Shown piece after piece: positions 25,845-35,124 of a stretch of 64,000 nt of DNA. Below the pieces are notes generated by a model. The model did no database searches. It saw only the letters and a list, made by a program, of their open reading frames with translations, and was not told where the DNA came from. The DNA comes from Mycolicibacterium tusciae JS617 (GTDB lineage: Bacteria > Actinomycetota > Actinomycetes > Mycobacteriales > Mycobacteriaceae), in contig NZ_KI912270.1 of NCBI RefSeq assembly GCF_000243415.2, positions 5,785,837 to 5,849,836 on the forward strand, given 5' to 3'. Every line of letters starts with the position of its first letter. Within the stretch, counting starts at the first letter, position 1. Both the position numbers and the translations under genes were made by a program.

Positions 25845-26965
25845 GAAGTCTCTCCGGTGATCTGATCGGCGATCGCCCGCAGCGCCTCCATGTCGGAGAC
25901 ATCGAACGGCAGCGACGGCACACCGACTATCGCCACGTGCGGATTCGCGCCGGTGAAGCGCGATAGCAGCCTGATCTCCCGTTTGGACCGTCCAGCGCGG
26001 TCGGAGTGGATCCGAAGCGCCGCCGCGGTCACCGAGTCGGGATCCGCGGCTTCCATGGCATCTGCAACCTCGTCTGCCTTGTCGGCATGCAACGACGACA
26101 ACATCGGGTGGGTGCGGTTGAGGATCAGCCCGGACAACGGCATGTTCTCCTGCGAGAGCCGGTCGATGAAGAACGACGCCTCGCGAAGTGCATCGGGCTC
26201 CGCGGCGGACACCACGACGAACTGGGTGCCGCGCCGCTTCAACAGCTCGTAGGTGCGGTCGGCCTTCTCCCGGAATCCGCCAAAGGTGGCATCGAGCGAC
26301 TGGACGAAAGCCGCTGCATCGCCGAGCATTTGAGAGCCGAGCACTGTCGACAGGGCACGCATGGCCAAACCCATCGCGCCCGTAACCAGCTTGCCGATGC
26401 CGCGACCGGGACCCAACAGCAGCTTCCAAAGCCGGCTGTCCATGAAGCCGCCCAACCGTTTTGGAGCATCGAGGAAGTCGAGTGCATTGCGGGACGGGGG
26501 TGTGTCGACGACGACGAGATCCCACCGGTCTTCGCCGAGCAGTTGCCCGAGCTTCTCCATAGCCATGTATTCCTGCGTGCCCGCAAGCGACGTCGCGACC
26601 GTTTGATAGAACTGGTTGTCCAAAATCTCTTGGGCGCGATCAGGTCCCGAGTACTGGATCACCATTTCGTCGAATGTGCGGCGCATGTCGAGCATCATCG
26701 CGTACAGCTCGCCTGTCACCTCAGGGGCCAGCGGCACCCGCTGTGGTGTATTACCCAGATCCTTGATGCCGAGCGCCTGCGCCAACCGCTTGGCGGGGTC
26801 GATGGTCAGCACGACGACTGTGCGGCCGTATTCGGCAGCGCGTAACGCCATCGCCGCGGCGGTGGTGGTCTTGCCGACACCGCCTGCGCCGCAACACACC
26901 ACGACGCGGTTGGAGGTGTCGGCCAGGATCGAGGCCATGTCAAGTGCGGGTGGCGTGGTACTCAT
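25835..26965 (-). CDS. bagB: ArsA/Get3-like ATPase BagB (Rv3680-like)
   Basis: This 376-residue P-loop ATPase of the ArsA/GET3 class has the deviant Walker [12 protein letters not shown] (about residues 26-36), switch region [13 protein letters not shown] (about 55) and [15 protein letters not shown] (about 150). It lacks the arsenite-site cysteines of classical ArsA. The neighbouring bagA encodes its partner; in M. tuberculosis the two are described as bacterial Get3-like A and B and affect glycerol-related stress. ATG 26965 has AGGAG at 5-6 bases. The gap to bagA is 31 bases, on the same strand, so they form an operon. Confidence 0.88.
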   Translation of the reverse strand: MSTTPPALDMASILADTSNRVVVCCGAGGVGKTTTAAAMALRAAEYGRTVVVLTIDPAKRLAQALGIKDLGNTPQRVPLAPEVTGELYAMMLDMRRTFDEMVIQYSGPDRAQEILDNQFYQTVATSLAGTQEYMAMEKLGQLLGEDRWDLVVVDTPPSRNALDFLDAPKRLGGFMDSRLWKLLLGPGRGIGKLVTGAMGLAMRALSTVLGSQMLGDAAAFVQSLDATFGGFREKADRTYELLKRRGTQFVVVSAAEPDALREASFFIDRLSQENMPLSGLILNRTHPMLSSLHADKADEVADAMEAADPDSVTAAALRIHSDRAGRSKREIRLLSRFTGANPHVAIVGVPSLPFDVSDMEALRAIADQITGETSAA

Positions 26966-26996
26966 CTAATTCTCCTGGTCGGTCCGATTCGCAAGC

Positions 26997-28016
26997 TCAT
27001 CGGACGCCCTGATGGGCGAGCGCTTCGGCGAGTTCGTACAGGCTGCCGAGATCCACGCCATCGGAAATCTGCGGCAACTCTAGACGTGCCACGTCGAGCT
27101 CATCGAGTTGCTCGGCACTCTCGGCCCGTGCCTGAATCCTGGTGGCATGCTGAATCGTCTCGGTCAGCAAACCCGCGAAGTCGTTGTCGGACAACATGAT
27201 TCCTGCATCAGCGAGTTCTGAACGGACAGTGTCGGCGTCGATAACACCCTCAGCGGCCTTTATCAGGTCGTCTGGAGGCAGGTATGAGGGGATGTTGCGG
27301 TTCACGATGACACTGCCGATCGGCAGGCCCAACGCCTTGAGCTCATCGATCGCTTCCAGTGTCTCCTGGATCGGCAGCGCCTCGAGCAGCGTCACCAGAT
27401 GGATCGCGGTGAGGTCGGAGTGCAACACCTTGACGACGCTTTCGGCCTGGGAATGGACCGGGCCGCCCTTGGCCAGTTGTGAGACCGCCTTGGTGACATC
27501 GAGGAACCTGGAGATGCGGCCCGTGGGCGGCGAGTCGACGACGATTGCGTCGTACACCGGCTGCTTACCCTTCTCGGCGCGGGTCACGATCTCGCGGATC
27601 TTGCCGGTGAGGAGCACGTCGCGCAGGCCAGGCGCGATTGTAGTGGCGAACTCGACCGCCCCGATCCGGCGCATGGCACGGCCGGCGAGACCGAGGTTGT
27701 AGAACATGTCCAGGTACTCGAGGAACGCGGCCTCGGTGTCGATTGCCAGCGCGTTGACGGTGCCGCCCCCGTCCGCAGTGGCGATCTTGACCTCCTCATA
27801 GGGCAGGGGTGGCACGTCGAACAGCTGCGCGATGCCTTGCCGCCCTTCGACTTCCACCAACAGCACCTTGCGGCCGCCGGCGGCGAGCGCCAACGCTAGC
27901 GCGGCCGCAATGGTCGACTTACCGGTTCCGCCCTTGCCGGTGACGAAGTGCAGTCGCGCCCTTGTCAGACGCGACGGCCAACCGACCGCGCTGCGGTCCT
28001 CAGAGGTAGTGCCCAC
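26997..28016 (-). CDS. bagA: ArsA/Get3-like ATPase BagA (Rv3679-like)
   Basis: This 339-residue partner ATPase has Walker A VTGKGGTGKSTIAAAL (about residues 25-40), the signature lysine of deviant P-loops, VEVEGRQGIAQLF in place of the usual D-x-x switch, and VVDSPPTGRISRFLD (about 160). It probably forms a heterodimer with BagB. GTG 28016 is divergent from the DUF4177 gene, 48 bases away, so the promoters of both operons share a very short region. No membrane segments, hence cytosolic. Confidence 0.88.
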   Translation of the reverse strand: MGTTSEDRSAVGWPSRLTRARLHFVTGKGGTGKSTIAAALALALAAGGRKVLLVEVEGRQGIAQLFDVPPLPYEEVKIATADGGGTVNALAIDTEAAFLEYLDMFYNLGLAGRAMRRIGAVEFATTIAPGLRDVLLTGKIREIVTRAEKGKQPVYDAIVVDSPPTGRISRFLDVTKAVSQLAKGGPVHSQAESVVKVLHSDLTAIHLVTLLEALPIQETLEAIDELKALGLPIGSVIVNRNIPSYLPPDDLIKAAEGVIDADTVRSELADAGIMLSDNDFAGLLTETIQHATRIQARAESAEQLDELDVARLELPQISDGVDLGSLYELAEALAHQGVR

Positions 28017-28064
28017 TCGTGCATGCTAACCAAGTGCACCTCGTCGACCGATAGGCTCAGCCAC

Positions 28065-28226
28065 ATGAGCGAACCGACCCGCTGGGAATACGCCACCGTC
28101 CCGCTGCTTACGCACGCAACCAAACAGATCCTCGATCAGTGGGGTGAGGACGGCTGGGAGCTGGTCTCGGTGCTCCAGGGACCGACCGGTGAGCAGCACG
28201 TCGCGTATCTCAAGCGACCGAAATGA
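28065..28226 (+). CDS. DUF4177-type small protein (Rv3678A-like)
   Basis: A 53-residue protein: WEYATVPLLTHATKQILDQWGEDGWELVSVLQ is the DUF4177 core, in which the GxDGWELV turn is characteristic. Function is unknown. It starts at ATG 28065 and ends in an ATGA overlap with the RidA gene, so both are co-translated. It is divergent from bagA. Confidence 0.85.
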   Translation: MSEPTRWEYATVPLLTHATKQILDQWGEDGWELVSVLQGPTGEQHVAYLKRPK

Positions 28227-28678
28227 GTGCCTCGGCCAGGCTCGCCGAGTTGGGCATAACGCTGCCCGACGTGGTGGCGCCGCTGGCGGCCTATGTGCCC
28301 GCCGCGCGCACCGGGAATCTGGTCTACACCGCCGGTCAGCTGCCAATGGAGGCGGGAAGCCTGCTTCAGGCCGGCAAGGTGGGCGCTGAGGTCACGCCTG
28401 AGTCGGCGAAGACGCTGACGCGGGTGTGTGCGCTGAATGCGCTGGCCGCGGTTCATTCGCTGGTCGGCATTGATTCGGTCACCCGGGTAGTCAAGGTCGT
28501 CGGGTTCGTCGCGTCAGCGCCCGGCTTCAATGGGCAACCGGGCGTCATCAACGGTGCATCGGAGCTCTTCGGTGAGGTGTTCGGCGATGCCGGGGCGCAT
28601 GCCCGGTCGGCGGTCGGGGTCTCGGAGCTGCCGCTGGACGCGCCGGTAGAAGTCGAAGTGATTTTCGAGGTCGCGTGA
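28223..28678 (+). CDS. RidA/YjgF family protein (Rv3678c-like)
   Basis: This 151-residue protein carries a RidA fold: NLVYTAGQLPMEAG (about residues 33-46) and AVGVSELPLDAPVEVEVIFEVA at the end, the usual place of the trimer interface. The canonical RidA arginine that deaminates imines occurs as ARSAVGVSELP (about 130). It belongs to a subgroup with a longer N-terminus, so enamine/imine deaminase activity is likely but not certain. It is coupled upstream (ATGA) and followed 22 bases later by the MBL-fold gene. Confidence 0.85.
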   Translation: MSASARLAELGITLPDVVAPLAAYVPAARTGNLVYTAGQLPMEAGSLLQAGKVGAEVTPESAKTLTRVCALNALAAVHSLVGIDSVTRVVKVVGFVASAPGFNGQPGVINGASELFGEVFGDAGAHARSAVGVSELPLDAPVEVEVIFEVA

Positions 28679-28700
28679 GCGACGATCGGGCGGAGGTCGC

Positions 28701-29477
28701 GTGAGACTCGAGCACCCCGCGTACGGGCTCCTACGTCCGGTCACCGAAACCGCGTCGGTGCTTCTCTGCGACAACCCCGGCCTGTTGACGCTCGACGGCA
28801 CCAACACCTGGGTGCTGCAAGGGCCACGCAGCGACGAGATGGTCATCGTCGACCCCGGACCCGAGGACGACGCACACATCGACCGGATCGCGGGGCTCGG
28901 CAAGATTCCGTTGGTGCTCATCAGCCATAAGCACGAGGACCACACCGGCGCGATCGACAAGATCGTCGACCGCACCGGCGCAGTGGTCCGCTCGGTGGGC
29001 AGCGGCTTCCTGCGGGGCCTCGGCGGACCGCTGGCCGACGGCGAGGTGATCGATGCGGCCGGACTGCGCATCACGGTGATGGCCACCCCGGGGCATACCG
29101 TGGATTCGGTCTCGTTCCTGCTCGACGACGCGGTGCTGACCGCCGACACTGTGCTCGGCCGCGGCACCACCGTCATCGACAAAGAGGACGGCAACCTGCG
29201 GGAGTACCTGGAATCACTGCGGCGGCTACGCGGCGTCGGTCATCGGACGGTGCTGCCGGGCCACGGCCCCGATCTCGCCGACCTGGAAGCGGTCAGCGAC
29301 ATGTATCTGGCGCACCGCGAGGAGCGGCTCGATCAGGTGCGGGCGGCGCTGCGAGAACTCGGCGACGACGCCACCGCGCGACAGATCGTCGAGCACGTCT
29401 ACACAGATGTCGACGAAAAACTGTGGGACGCAGCGGAATGGAGCGTCCAAGCGCAGGTCGACTACCTTCGTAGCTGA
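28701..29477 (+). CDS. metallo-beta-lactamase-fold hydrolase (Rv3677c-like)
   Basis: This 258-residue enzyme has the metal ligands SHKHEDHTGAID (H-x-H-x-D-H, about residues 74-79), TPGHT (about 131), a late VLPGHGPD (about 188) and a C-terminal winged-helix-like part (LVQ-rich region replaced by ARQIVEHVYTD) as in LACTB2-like hydrolases. That subgroup cleaves RNA or acyl thioesters; the substrate here is unknown. GTG 28701 has CGGAGG upstream. It converges on crp, with a 13-base-arm inverted repeat between them. Confidence 0.85.
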   Translation: MRLEHPAYGLLRPVTETASVLLCDNPGLLTLDGTNTWVLQGPRSDEMVIVDPGPEDDAHIDRIAGLGKIPLVLISHKHEDHTGAIDKIVDRTGAVVRSVGSGFLRGLGGPLADGEVIDAAGLRITVMATPGHTVDSVSFLLDDAVLTADTVLGRGTTVIDKEDGNLREYLESLRRLRGVGHRTVLPGHGPDLADLEAVSDMYLAHREERLDQVRAALRELGDDATARQIVEHVYTDVDEKLWDAAEWSVQAQVDYLRS

Positions 29478-29530
29478 GCGATTTGTGCACGAAAAGCGGC
29501 GCTCACCGCCGGAAATAGTGCACAAATCGC
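29478..29530. terminator. long inverted repeat between MBL-fold gene and crp, bidirectional terminator
   Basis: Perfect 13-base arms GCGATTTGTGCAC (29478-29490) and GTGCACAAATCGC (29518-29530) enclose 27 bases with a smaller GCGGC-type stem. It overlaps the stop region of the MBL gene and lies 6 bases from the crp stop. The arm sequence may be a dispersed mycobacterial element. Confidence 0.65.
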
Positions 29531-29536
29531 GAAAAG

Positions 29537-30211
29537 TCACCGTGCTCGTCGTGCCAACCGCTCACTGTCGGAGATGAGAACGCTCTTGCCCTCCAGCCGA
29601 ATCCAGCCGCGATGGGCGAAGTCGGCGAGCGCCTTGTTGACGGTCTCGCGCGATGCGCCGACGAGCTGAGCGATCTCCTCCTGCGTCAGGTCGTGCGTCA
29701 CGCGCAGCGCGCCGCCCTCCTGAGTGCCGAACCGCTGCGCGAGCTGCAGCAGCTGCTTGGCCACCCGGCCGGGGACATCGGTGAAGATCAGGTCGGCGAG
29801 GTTGTTGTTGGTACGGCGAAGCCGGCGGGCCAGCACGCGCAACAGCTGCTCGGCGATCTCGGGGCGGTCGGCGATCCAGGCGCGCAGGGCCTCACGGTCC
29901 ATCGAAACGGCACGCACATCGGTGATGGTCGTCGCGCTGGACGTGCGAGGGCCGGGGTCGAAGATCGACAGCTCGCCGAACATGTCCGACGGACCCATGA
30001 TCGTGAGCAGATTCTCGCGGCCGTCAGGTGAGCGACGGCCGATCTTCACCTTGCCCGAAACGATGATGTAGAGCCGGTCGCCGGGTTCACCCTCTGCGAA
30101 CACGGTGTGCCCACGTGGGAAGTCGACGGGCTGCAATTGCTTCGTCAGCGCTGAAACCGCGCTGGGTTCGACTCCTTGGAAGATTCCGGCCCTCGCCAGG
30201 ATCTCGTCCAC
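29537..30211 (-). CDS. crp: cAMP receptor protein Crp (Rv3676-like)
   Basis: This 224-residue global regulator has the cNMP-binding jelly roll with [21 protein letters not shown] (core about residues 38-58) and the phosphate-binding cassette [19 protein letters not shown], where Arg-Thr/Ser-Ser contact cAMP. The C-terminal helix-turn-helix is [24 protein letters not shown] (core about residues 177-200), including the RETVNK recognition helix of the CRP class. GTG 30211 has AGAGGGG upstream. It is a cytosolic dimer controlling many genes in mycobacteria. Partial CRP boxes occur in the island at 14353 and 15064. Confidence 0.95.
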   Translation of the reverse strand: MDEILARAGIFQGVEPSAVSALTKQLQPVDFPRGHTVFAEGEPGDRLYIIVSGKVKIGRRSPDGRENLLTIMGPSDMFGELSIFDPGPRTSSATTITDVRAVSMDREALRAWIADRPEIAEQLLRVLARRLRRTNNNLADLIFTDVPGRVAKQLLQLAQRFGTQEGGALRVTHDLTQEEIAQLVGASRETVNKALADFAHRGWIRLEGKSVLISDSERLARRAR

Positions 30212-30312
30212 GTTGCCCCTCTTAGCTGTTGGCTGATATGACGTGCGAAGGCTGGCCTCTGAATGGTTAGCGAACTCAGTCTAGAGGTAAGACCCTTCGT
30301 GACCAGCCCACG

Positions 30313-30645
30313 CTACACACGATTGGGTTGCCGAGTCCGCTGAAATTCAGGATTGACCGCACTCTGGACCAATACCCTCGTCGGCAAACCGGCGCTATCG
30401 GGGACCGGCATTTTCCCGTTGCGGTTGGACCCTTGGGTGTTCAGGCGTCGATGCTGGCTGTCCAGGGCGCGGCTCATGCCGTCTCGCGCAAGTGTGTTGA
30501 CGTCGTCGGCCTCGGCTTGCTCGAGGAACGCCGCCACGTCGCTCGCCGACACCGTGTCGCGGGAAAGGCTCGTTTCGAGTCGCTCCAGCGCGAAGGTTGC
30601 CATCATCAGCAACCCCGGTATCAGAGCCACGAGCAACCACGACAC
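30313..30645 (-). CDS. Rv3675-like small membrane protein
   Basis: A 110-residue protein opening SWLLVALIPGLLMMATFALERLE, a single N-terminal membrane helix followed by a conserved ERLE motif, then a soluble tail that is Arg/Gln-rich and probably disordered near its end. It corresponds to the small membrane protein next to crp in M. tuberculosis. Function is unknown. GTG 30645 fits the family N-terminus. It is divergent from nth. Confidence 0.75.
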   Translation of the reverse strand: MSWLLVALIPGLLMMATFALERLETSLSRDTVSASDVAAFLEQAEADDVNTLARDGMSRALDSQHRRLNTQGSNRNGKMPVPDSAGLPTRVLVQSAVNPEFQRTRQPNRV

Positions 30646-30760
30646 AAGGCTGAAGTAAACACGGCCAAGGTCTCAGCGGGATCACGAATTGTCACCGGTC
30701 CACACAGGGTTTGTCTTGGTTTGTCTCGGTCGTGTCGGGGTCGCTCAGTACGCTGAATTC

Positions 30761-31513
30761 GTGACTGTGCCCAAACGCGCCCGCAAAAGAGACGGCGAGA
30801 CCCGCCTCGGTCTGGTCCGCCGGGCCCGTCGAATGAATCGCGAGCTGGCACAGGCATTTCCGCATGTGTATTGCGAGCTGGACTTCACGAATCCGCTCGA
30901 GCTGGCCGTTGCGACCATTCTGTCTGCCCAAAGCACCGATAAAGGGGTGAACCTCGCCACCCCCGCACTGTTCAAGAAGTACCGGACCGCACTGGACTAC
31001 GCGCAGGCCGATCGCACGGAACTCGAGGAATTGATCCGGCGCACGGGGTTCTATCGAAACAAGGCCAACTCCCTGATGCGGTTGGGCCAAGAACTCGTCG
31101 AGCGGTTCGACGGGCAGGTCCCCGCGACACTCGAGGAACTCGTCACGCTGCCCGGCATCGGCCGCAAAACCGCCAACGTCATCCTCGGCAACGCCTTCGG
31201 CATTCCGGGCATCACCGTCGACACGCACTTCGGCAGGCTGGTTCGGCGCTGGCACTGGACCACAGAGGAAGACCCGGTGAAGGTCGAGCACGCGATCGGC
31301 GAGCTGATCGAGCGTAGCGAGTGGACCGAGCTGAGCCACCGGGTGATCTTTCACGGCCGCCGTGTTTGCCACGCCCGCAAGCCCGCCTGCGGCGTGTGCG
31401 TCCTCGCCAAGGACTGCCCGTCCTTCGGTGCCGGCCCGACCGACCCACTGATCGCGGCACCTCTGGTCAAAGGCCCCGAGACCGAGCATCTGCTGGCGCT
31501 GGCCGGTCTGTAG
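30761..31513 (+). CDS. nth: endonuclease III (DNA glycosylase/AP lyase)
   Basis: This 250-residue base-excision repair enzyme acts on oxidised pyrimidines. The helix-hairpin-helix [14 protein letters not shown] (about residues 128-141) contains the catalytic lysine, VDTHFGRL carries the catalytic aspartate (about 153), and the C-terminal cluster loop is C-x6-C-x2-C-x5-C (in [17 protein letters not shown], about 204-220) for a [4Fe-4S]. GTG 30761 (MTVPKRARK) is preferred over longer upstream starts because the extra residues look non-conserved. The thioredoxin-like gene follows after 17 bases. Confidence 0.93.
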   Translation: MTVPKRARKRDGETRLGLVRRARRMNRELAQAFPHVYCELDFTNPLELAVATILSAQSTDKGVNLATPALFKKYRTALDYAQADRTELEELIRRTGFYRNKANSLMRLGQELVERFDGQVPATLEELVTLPGIGRKTANVILGNAFGIPGITVDTHFGRLVRRWHWTTEEDPVKVEHAIGELIERSEWTELSHRVIFHGRRVCHARKPACGVCVLAKDCPSFGAGPTDPLIAAPLVKGPETEHLLALAGL

Positions 31514-31530
31514 CCACCGTCCCCTCAACC

Positions 31531-32175
31531 GTGAATACCTCGACCCGATGGACCGTGGCGGTGATGGTCGTGGTCATCGCCGTTGGCGCGGCGTTGTGGA
31601 CTCAGCTCGGCGGCGACGCGTCCCAGACGGGATCGAATGGGCCGGACACCTCGCGTGATCGGCGCGACGCCGACACCGCCGACGCATTGGCGGCACCCAG
31701 GGCCAGTGCCGACCTGGCGCCGTGTCCCGCACCCGGCGCGGGAGACGGCCCCGAGGCGTTGCGTGGCATCGTGCTGGAATGCGCGGGTGACGGCTCGAGC
31801 GTGGACGTCGCGAAGGCGGTCGCCGGCCGGAGCGTGGTACTGAACCTCTGGGCCTACTGGTGTGGACCGTGCGCTGAGGAACTGCCCGCGATGGCGGAGT
31901 ACCAGCGCAGGGTCGGCCCCGAGGTGATGGTGCTGACGGTGCATCAAGACGAGAACGAGACCGCGGCCCTGCTGCGGCTGGCCGAGCTGGGCGTACACCT
32001 GCCGACGCTGCAGGATGGCCGCCGCCGGATCGCGGCCGCACTGAAGGTTCCGAACGTCATGCCTGCGACGGTGGTGCTGCGTCCGGACGGTAGCGTTGCC
32101 GCAATCCTGCCGCGGTCCTTCGCCAACGCCGACGAGATTGCGGCCGCAGTAGGGCCGCAGTTGGGGAACAGTTAG
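31531..32175 (+). CDS. membrane-anchored thioredoxin-like protein (Rv3673c-like)
   Basis: A 214-residue protein with an N-terminal signal anchor (about residues 7-26), a low-complexity linker and a TlpA/ResA-type thioredoxin domain whose active site is WCGPC (about residue 111, in WAYWCGPCAEELP). It faces the periplasm and probably reduces or exchanges disulfides. Cysteines in LAPCPAPG and LECAGDG before the domain may pair. GTG 31531 starts 17 bases after nth, and the NUDIX gene follows after 10 bases, so these are one operon with marP. Confidence 0.87.
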   Translation: MNTSTRWTVAVMVVVIAVGAALWTQLGGDASQTGSNGPDTSRDRRDADTADALAAPRASADLAPCPAPGAGDGPEALRGIVLECAGDGSSVDVAKAVAGRSVVLNLWAYWCGPCAEELPAMAEYQRRVGPEVMVLTVHQDENETAALLRLAELGVHLPTLQDGRRRIAAALKVPNVMPATVVLRPDGSVAAILPRSFANADEIAAAVGPQLGNS

Positions 32176-32185
32176 GAGAGCCGGG

Positions 32186-32971
32186 TTGAGTTGGGCCAGC
32201 GACGAGAAGGAGCTCGCTCCGCAAGCTGCCCCCTCGTGGCTCAAGCCGCTGGTCGACAACGCCAAGGACATCAAACGCGCCTATCGGAGGCGAGTGCCTC
32301 CCGAGGTTCTCGCGATGCTGACCGCGGCGAACACCAAGGCCAGCATCAAGGCCGGGGTCACCGGAGAACGACGTGATGCCGCGGTACTGGTGCTGTTCTC
32401 CGGCCCGCCCGACTCCCAGTCCCAGGGCCTTCCGGAGACCGCCGACCTGCTCGTTACGGTGCGTGCGTCAACACTGCGTCACCACGCCGGACAAGCCGCA
32501 TTTCCAGGTGGGGCGGCCGATCCGGGCGACACGGGCCCGGTGTCCACCGCCCTGCGCGAGGCCAACGAGGAAACCGGCATCGACGTGGGCCGATTACAGC
32601 CGCTGGCCACTCTCGAGCAGATGTTCATCCCGCCCTCGGGCTTCCACGTCGTCCCGGTGCTCGCCTACTCGGCCGACCCGGGGCCGGTGGCAGTGGTAGA
32701 CGAGTCCGAAACAGCGGTCGTTGCCCGCGTCCCGGTCCGGGCGTTCACCAATCCCGAGAACCGAATCATGGTCTACCGCAAGGAGAACACGCGTCGCGCT
32801 GCCGGACCGGCGTTCCTGCTCAACGAGATGCTGGTGTGGGGGTTCACCGGACAGGTGGTCTCGGCGATGCTCGACGTCGCAGGCTGGGCCCAGCCGTGGG
32901 ACACCGACGACGTCCGCGAACTAGAAGACGCGATGGCGCTCGTCGGACGAGACGGCGGCACTGCCGGTTAG
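32186..32971 (+). CDS. NUDIX hydrolase, CoA pyrophosphatase-like (Rv3672c-like)
   Basis: This 261-residue hydrolase has a NUDIX box GGAADPGDTGPVSTALREANEETGI (quoted by its REANEETG core, about residue 130) with the CoA-pyrophosphatase (NudL-type) signature FPGGAADPGD just before it. It likely cleaves CoA or derivatives to 4'-phosphopantetheine. The start is TTG 32186 with AGGAGAG 9 bases upstream. A C-terminal FLLNEMLVWGFTGQV is typical of this group. It sits between the thioredoxin-like gene and marP on the same strand. Confidence 0.87.
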   Translation: MSWASDEKELAPQAAPSWLKPLVDNAKDIKRAYRRRVPPEVLAMLTAANTKASIKAGVTGERRDAAVLVLFSGPPDSQSQGLPETADLLVTVRASTLRHHAGQAAFPGGAADPGDTGPVSTALREANEETGIDVGRLQPLATLEQMFIPPSGFHVVPVLAYSADPGPVAVVDESETAVVARVPVRAFTNPENRIMVYRKENTRRAAGPAFLLNEMLVWGFTGQVVSAMLDVAGWAQPWDTDDVRELEDAMALVGRDGGTAG

Positions 32972-32985
32972 GGTAGGGCCCAATC

Positions 32986-34173
32986 ATGACTTCGTCGCAG
33001 TGGCTCGACCTCGCCGTCCTCGCGGTCGCCTTCATCGCCGCCATCTCGGGCTGGCGCTCGGGTGCGCTGGGGTCGCTGCTGTCGTTTGTCGGCGTGGTGC
33101 TGGGTGCGGTGGCTGGTGTGCTGCTGGCCCCCCACGTCGTCGCCAACATCGATGGTCCCCGCACCAAGCTGTTTGTCACCTTGTTTCTGATCCTGGCGCT
33201 GGTTGTCGTCGGCGAGATCGCGGGAGTGGTGCTGGGCCGGGCGGTGCGGGGCGCCATTCGTAACTCCGGGATGCGGACGCTGGACTCGACGATCGGGGTG
33301 GCGCTGCAGATCGTCGCGGTGCTGGTTGCGGCCTGGATGCTCACCTACCCTCTGCAGACCTCCGATCAGCCCAACCTGGCCGCGGCGGTGCGTGGCTCGG
33401 TGGTGCTCAAGGAGGTCGACGACGTCGCGCCCGGTTGGCTGAGGTCCGTGCCCACCAGACTGTCGGCGCTATTGGACACCTCCGGTCTGCCCGACGTACT
33501 GCAGCCGTTCGGACGCACTCCGATAGTCGCCGTCGACGCACCCGACGCGGCGCTGGCCGCCGACCCCGTGGTCGCGGCGACGCGCCCGAGCGTGGTGAAG
33601 ATTCGCGGTGTCGCCCCCGGCTGCCAGAAGGTGCTCGAGGGCACCGGATTCGTGGTCGCGCCCAACCGGGTGATGTCGAACGCGCACGTCGTCGCGGGTG
33701 CGGAGAGCGCGACCGTCGAGGTCGACGGCCGGACGTACGACGCGTACGTCGTCTCATACGACCCGCAGGCCGACATCTCGATACTCGACGTGCCGGACTT
33801 GGAAGCCACGCCGTTGCAGTTCGCGCAGGGGGAGGCCGCCACTGGGACCGACGCTGTCGTGATGGGCTACCCGGGAGGCGGCGACTTCGCCGCGACGCCC
33901 GCCCGAATTCGGGAGACCATCGAACTCAACGGCCCGGACATCTACCGCAGCACTACCGTCACGCGTCAGGTGTACACCATCAGAGGTAATGTGCGACAAG
34001 GTAATTCGGGTGGACCTATGATTGACCGCAGCGGCCAGGTGCTCGGCGTGGTGTTCGGCGCGGCGGTCGACGACGCCGATACCGGCTTCGTGCTGACCGC
34101 CGAGGAGGTCAAGCGTCAGCTCGACAAGCTCAACAGCACCCAGCGCGTCCCCACCGGCGCCTGTGTCACCTGA
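32986..34173 (+). CDS. marP: membrane serine protease MarP (Rv3671c-like)
   Basis: A 395-residue protein with four N-terminal membrane helices of CvpA/colicin V type (about residues 5-125) and a periplasmic chymotrypsin-like domain: His in SNAHVVAG (about 233), Asp in ADISILD (about 265) and Ser in GNSGGPMID (about 341). Cysteines in APGCQKV and in the final TGACVT match the disulfide known to stabilise M. tuberculosis MarP. It is required for acid resistance there. A TAGGGT hexamer lies 11 bases before ATG, so it may also have its own promoter. Confidence 0.93.
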   Translation: MTSSQWLDLAVLAVAFIAAISGWRSGALGSLLSFVGVVLGAVAGVLLAPHVVANIDGPRTKLFVTLFLILALVVVGEIAGVVLGRAVRGAIRNSGMRTLDSTIGVALQIVAVLVAAWMLTYPLQTSDQPNLAAAVRGSVVLKEVDDVAPGWLRSVPTRLSALLDTSGLPDVLQPFGRTPIVAVDAPDAALAADPVVAATRPSVVKIRGVAPGCQKVLEGTGFVVAPNRVMSNAHVVAGAESATVEVDGRTYDAYVVSYDPQADISILDVPDLEATPLQFAQGEAATGTDAVVMGYPGGGDFAATPARIRETIELNGPDIYRSTTVTRQVYTIRGNVRQGNSGGPMIDRSGQVLGVVFGAAVDDADTGFVLTAEEVKRQLDKLNSTQRVPTGACVT

Positions 34174-35124
34174 TCAAGCGCGATACACCTGCGCTACAAA
34201 ACGCGAGAGCTGGTCGTTGACTGCATCGGGTGCTTCCTCATGGGCGAAATGTCCTGCGCCGGCTATGGATACGTAGCGGCCGTGCGGTGCGTAGTGCTGC
34301 GTCCGGTACACCGGGTCGGCGAGGACATACGGATCGGCGTCGCCGCGCAGGTGTAGCACGGGAACATTGATCGGTCGCTTCATCGAGCGCATGAACCGGC
34401 GGCCTTCACCGCGAAACTGGCTGCGCACGGCCCAACGCTGGTACTCCAGCGCCGAATGCGCCGCCGAGGGGATCTGGATCGCACGTCGCATGTGGGAGAT
34501 CGTCTCGGAGAAGTCTTCGGAGGCAACCCATTTCCCATTGGCGCGGCCGCGGACCAGTCGCTCGAGTTCCTCGCCGTTGTGACGAGTCAACGCGTGCTCT
34601 GGCCACCACGGCACCTGGTAACGCAGCATCGACGGCAATAGCGCTCGGCCCTGGTCGCGTCGTGTCAACGCGGAAGCCCGCAGCGCGACCGGATGTGGCG
34701 AGCTCACGACCGCGATCGCGCGCACCATCCGCGGATGCAGCACGGAGGTCGCCCAGCAGACCAGCCCGCCGTCGGCGTGCCCCACCAACGTCGCGGACTT
34801 GTGGCCCAGTGCCCGTATGAGCCCGGCGGTGTCGCCGGCCAAGGTCCAGCCGTCGTAACCGCGTGGCGGTTTGTCGCTGCCGCCGTAGCCGCGCAGATCG
34901 ACGGCCACCACCCGGGCGCCGGTCAGGCCGCGTAGCTGGTGGCGCCACGACCACCAGAACGACCCAAATCCGTGCAGCAGGATCACCAGCGGCCGTTCCG
35001 CGACAGGGATGGTCGACGAGTCTTGGGACTCCGCTTCCACCACATGGAAACGAATTCCGTTGGCGTGCACCTCGAGATGACGCCACGGACCGTCGATGCG
35101 AACGACCGACGGATCGGGCGGCAC
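34174..35124 (-). CDS. ephE: alpha/beta hydrolase, epoxide hydrolase EphE-like (Rv3670-like)
   Basis: A 316-residue alpha/beta-hydrolase: HGFGSFWWSWRHQ (oxyanion HG motif, about residue 50), nucleophile elbow GHADGGLVCW with Asp as nucleophile (about 117), which favours epoxide hydrolase over esterase, a cap-domain region and a final His in AGAGHFAHEE (about 295). It converges on marP with no gap between the stop codons and follows the holin-like gene directly (next base), so those two are co-transcribed. The substrate is unknown. Confidence 0.87.
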   Translation of the reverse strand: MPPDPSVVRIDGPWRHLEVHANGIRFHVVEAESQDSSTIPVAERPLVILLHGFGSFWWSWRHQLRGLTGARVVAVDLRGYGGSDKPPRGYDGWTLAGDTAGLIRALGHKSATLVGHADGGLVCWATSVLHPRMVRAIAVVSSPHPVALRASALTRRDQGRALLPSMLRYQVPWWPEHALTRHNGEELERLVRGRANGKWVASEDFSETISHMRRAIQIPSAAHSALEYQRWAVRSQFRGEGRRFMRSMKRPINVPVLHLRGDADPYVLADPVYRTQHYAPHGRYVSIAGAGHFAHEEAPDAVNDQLSRFVAQVYRA

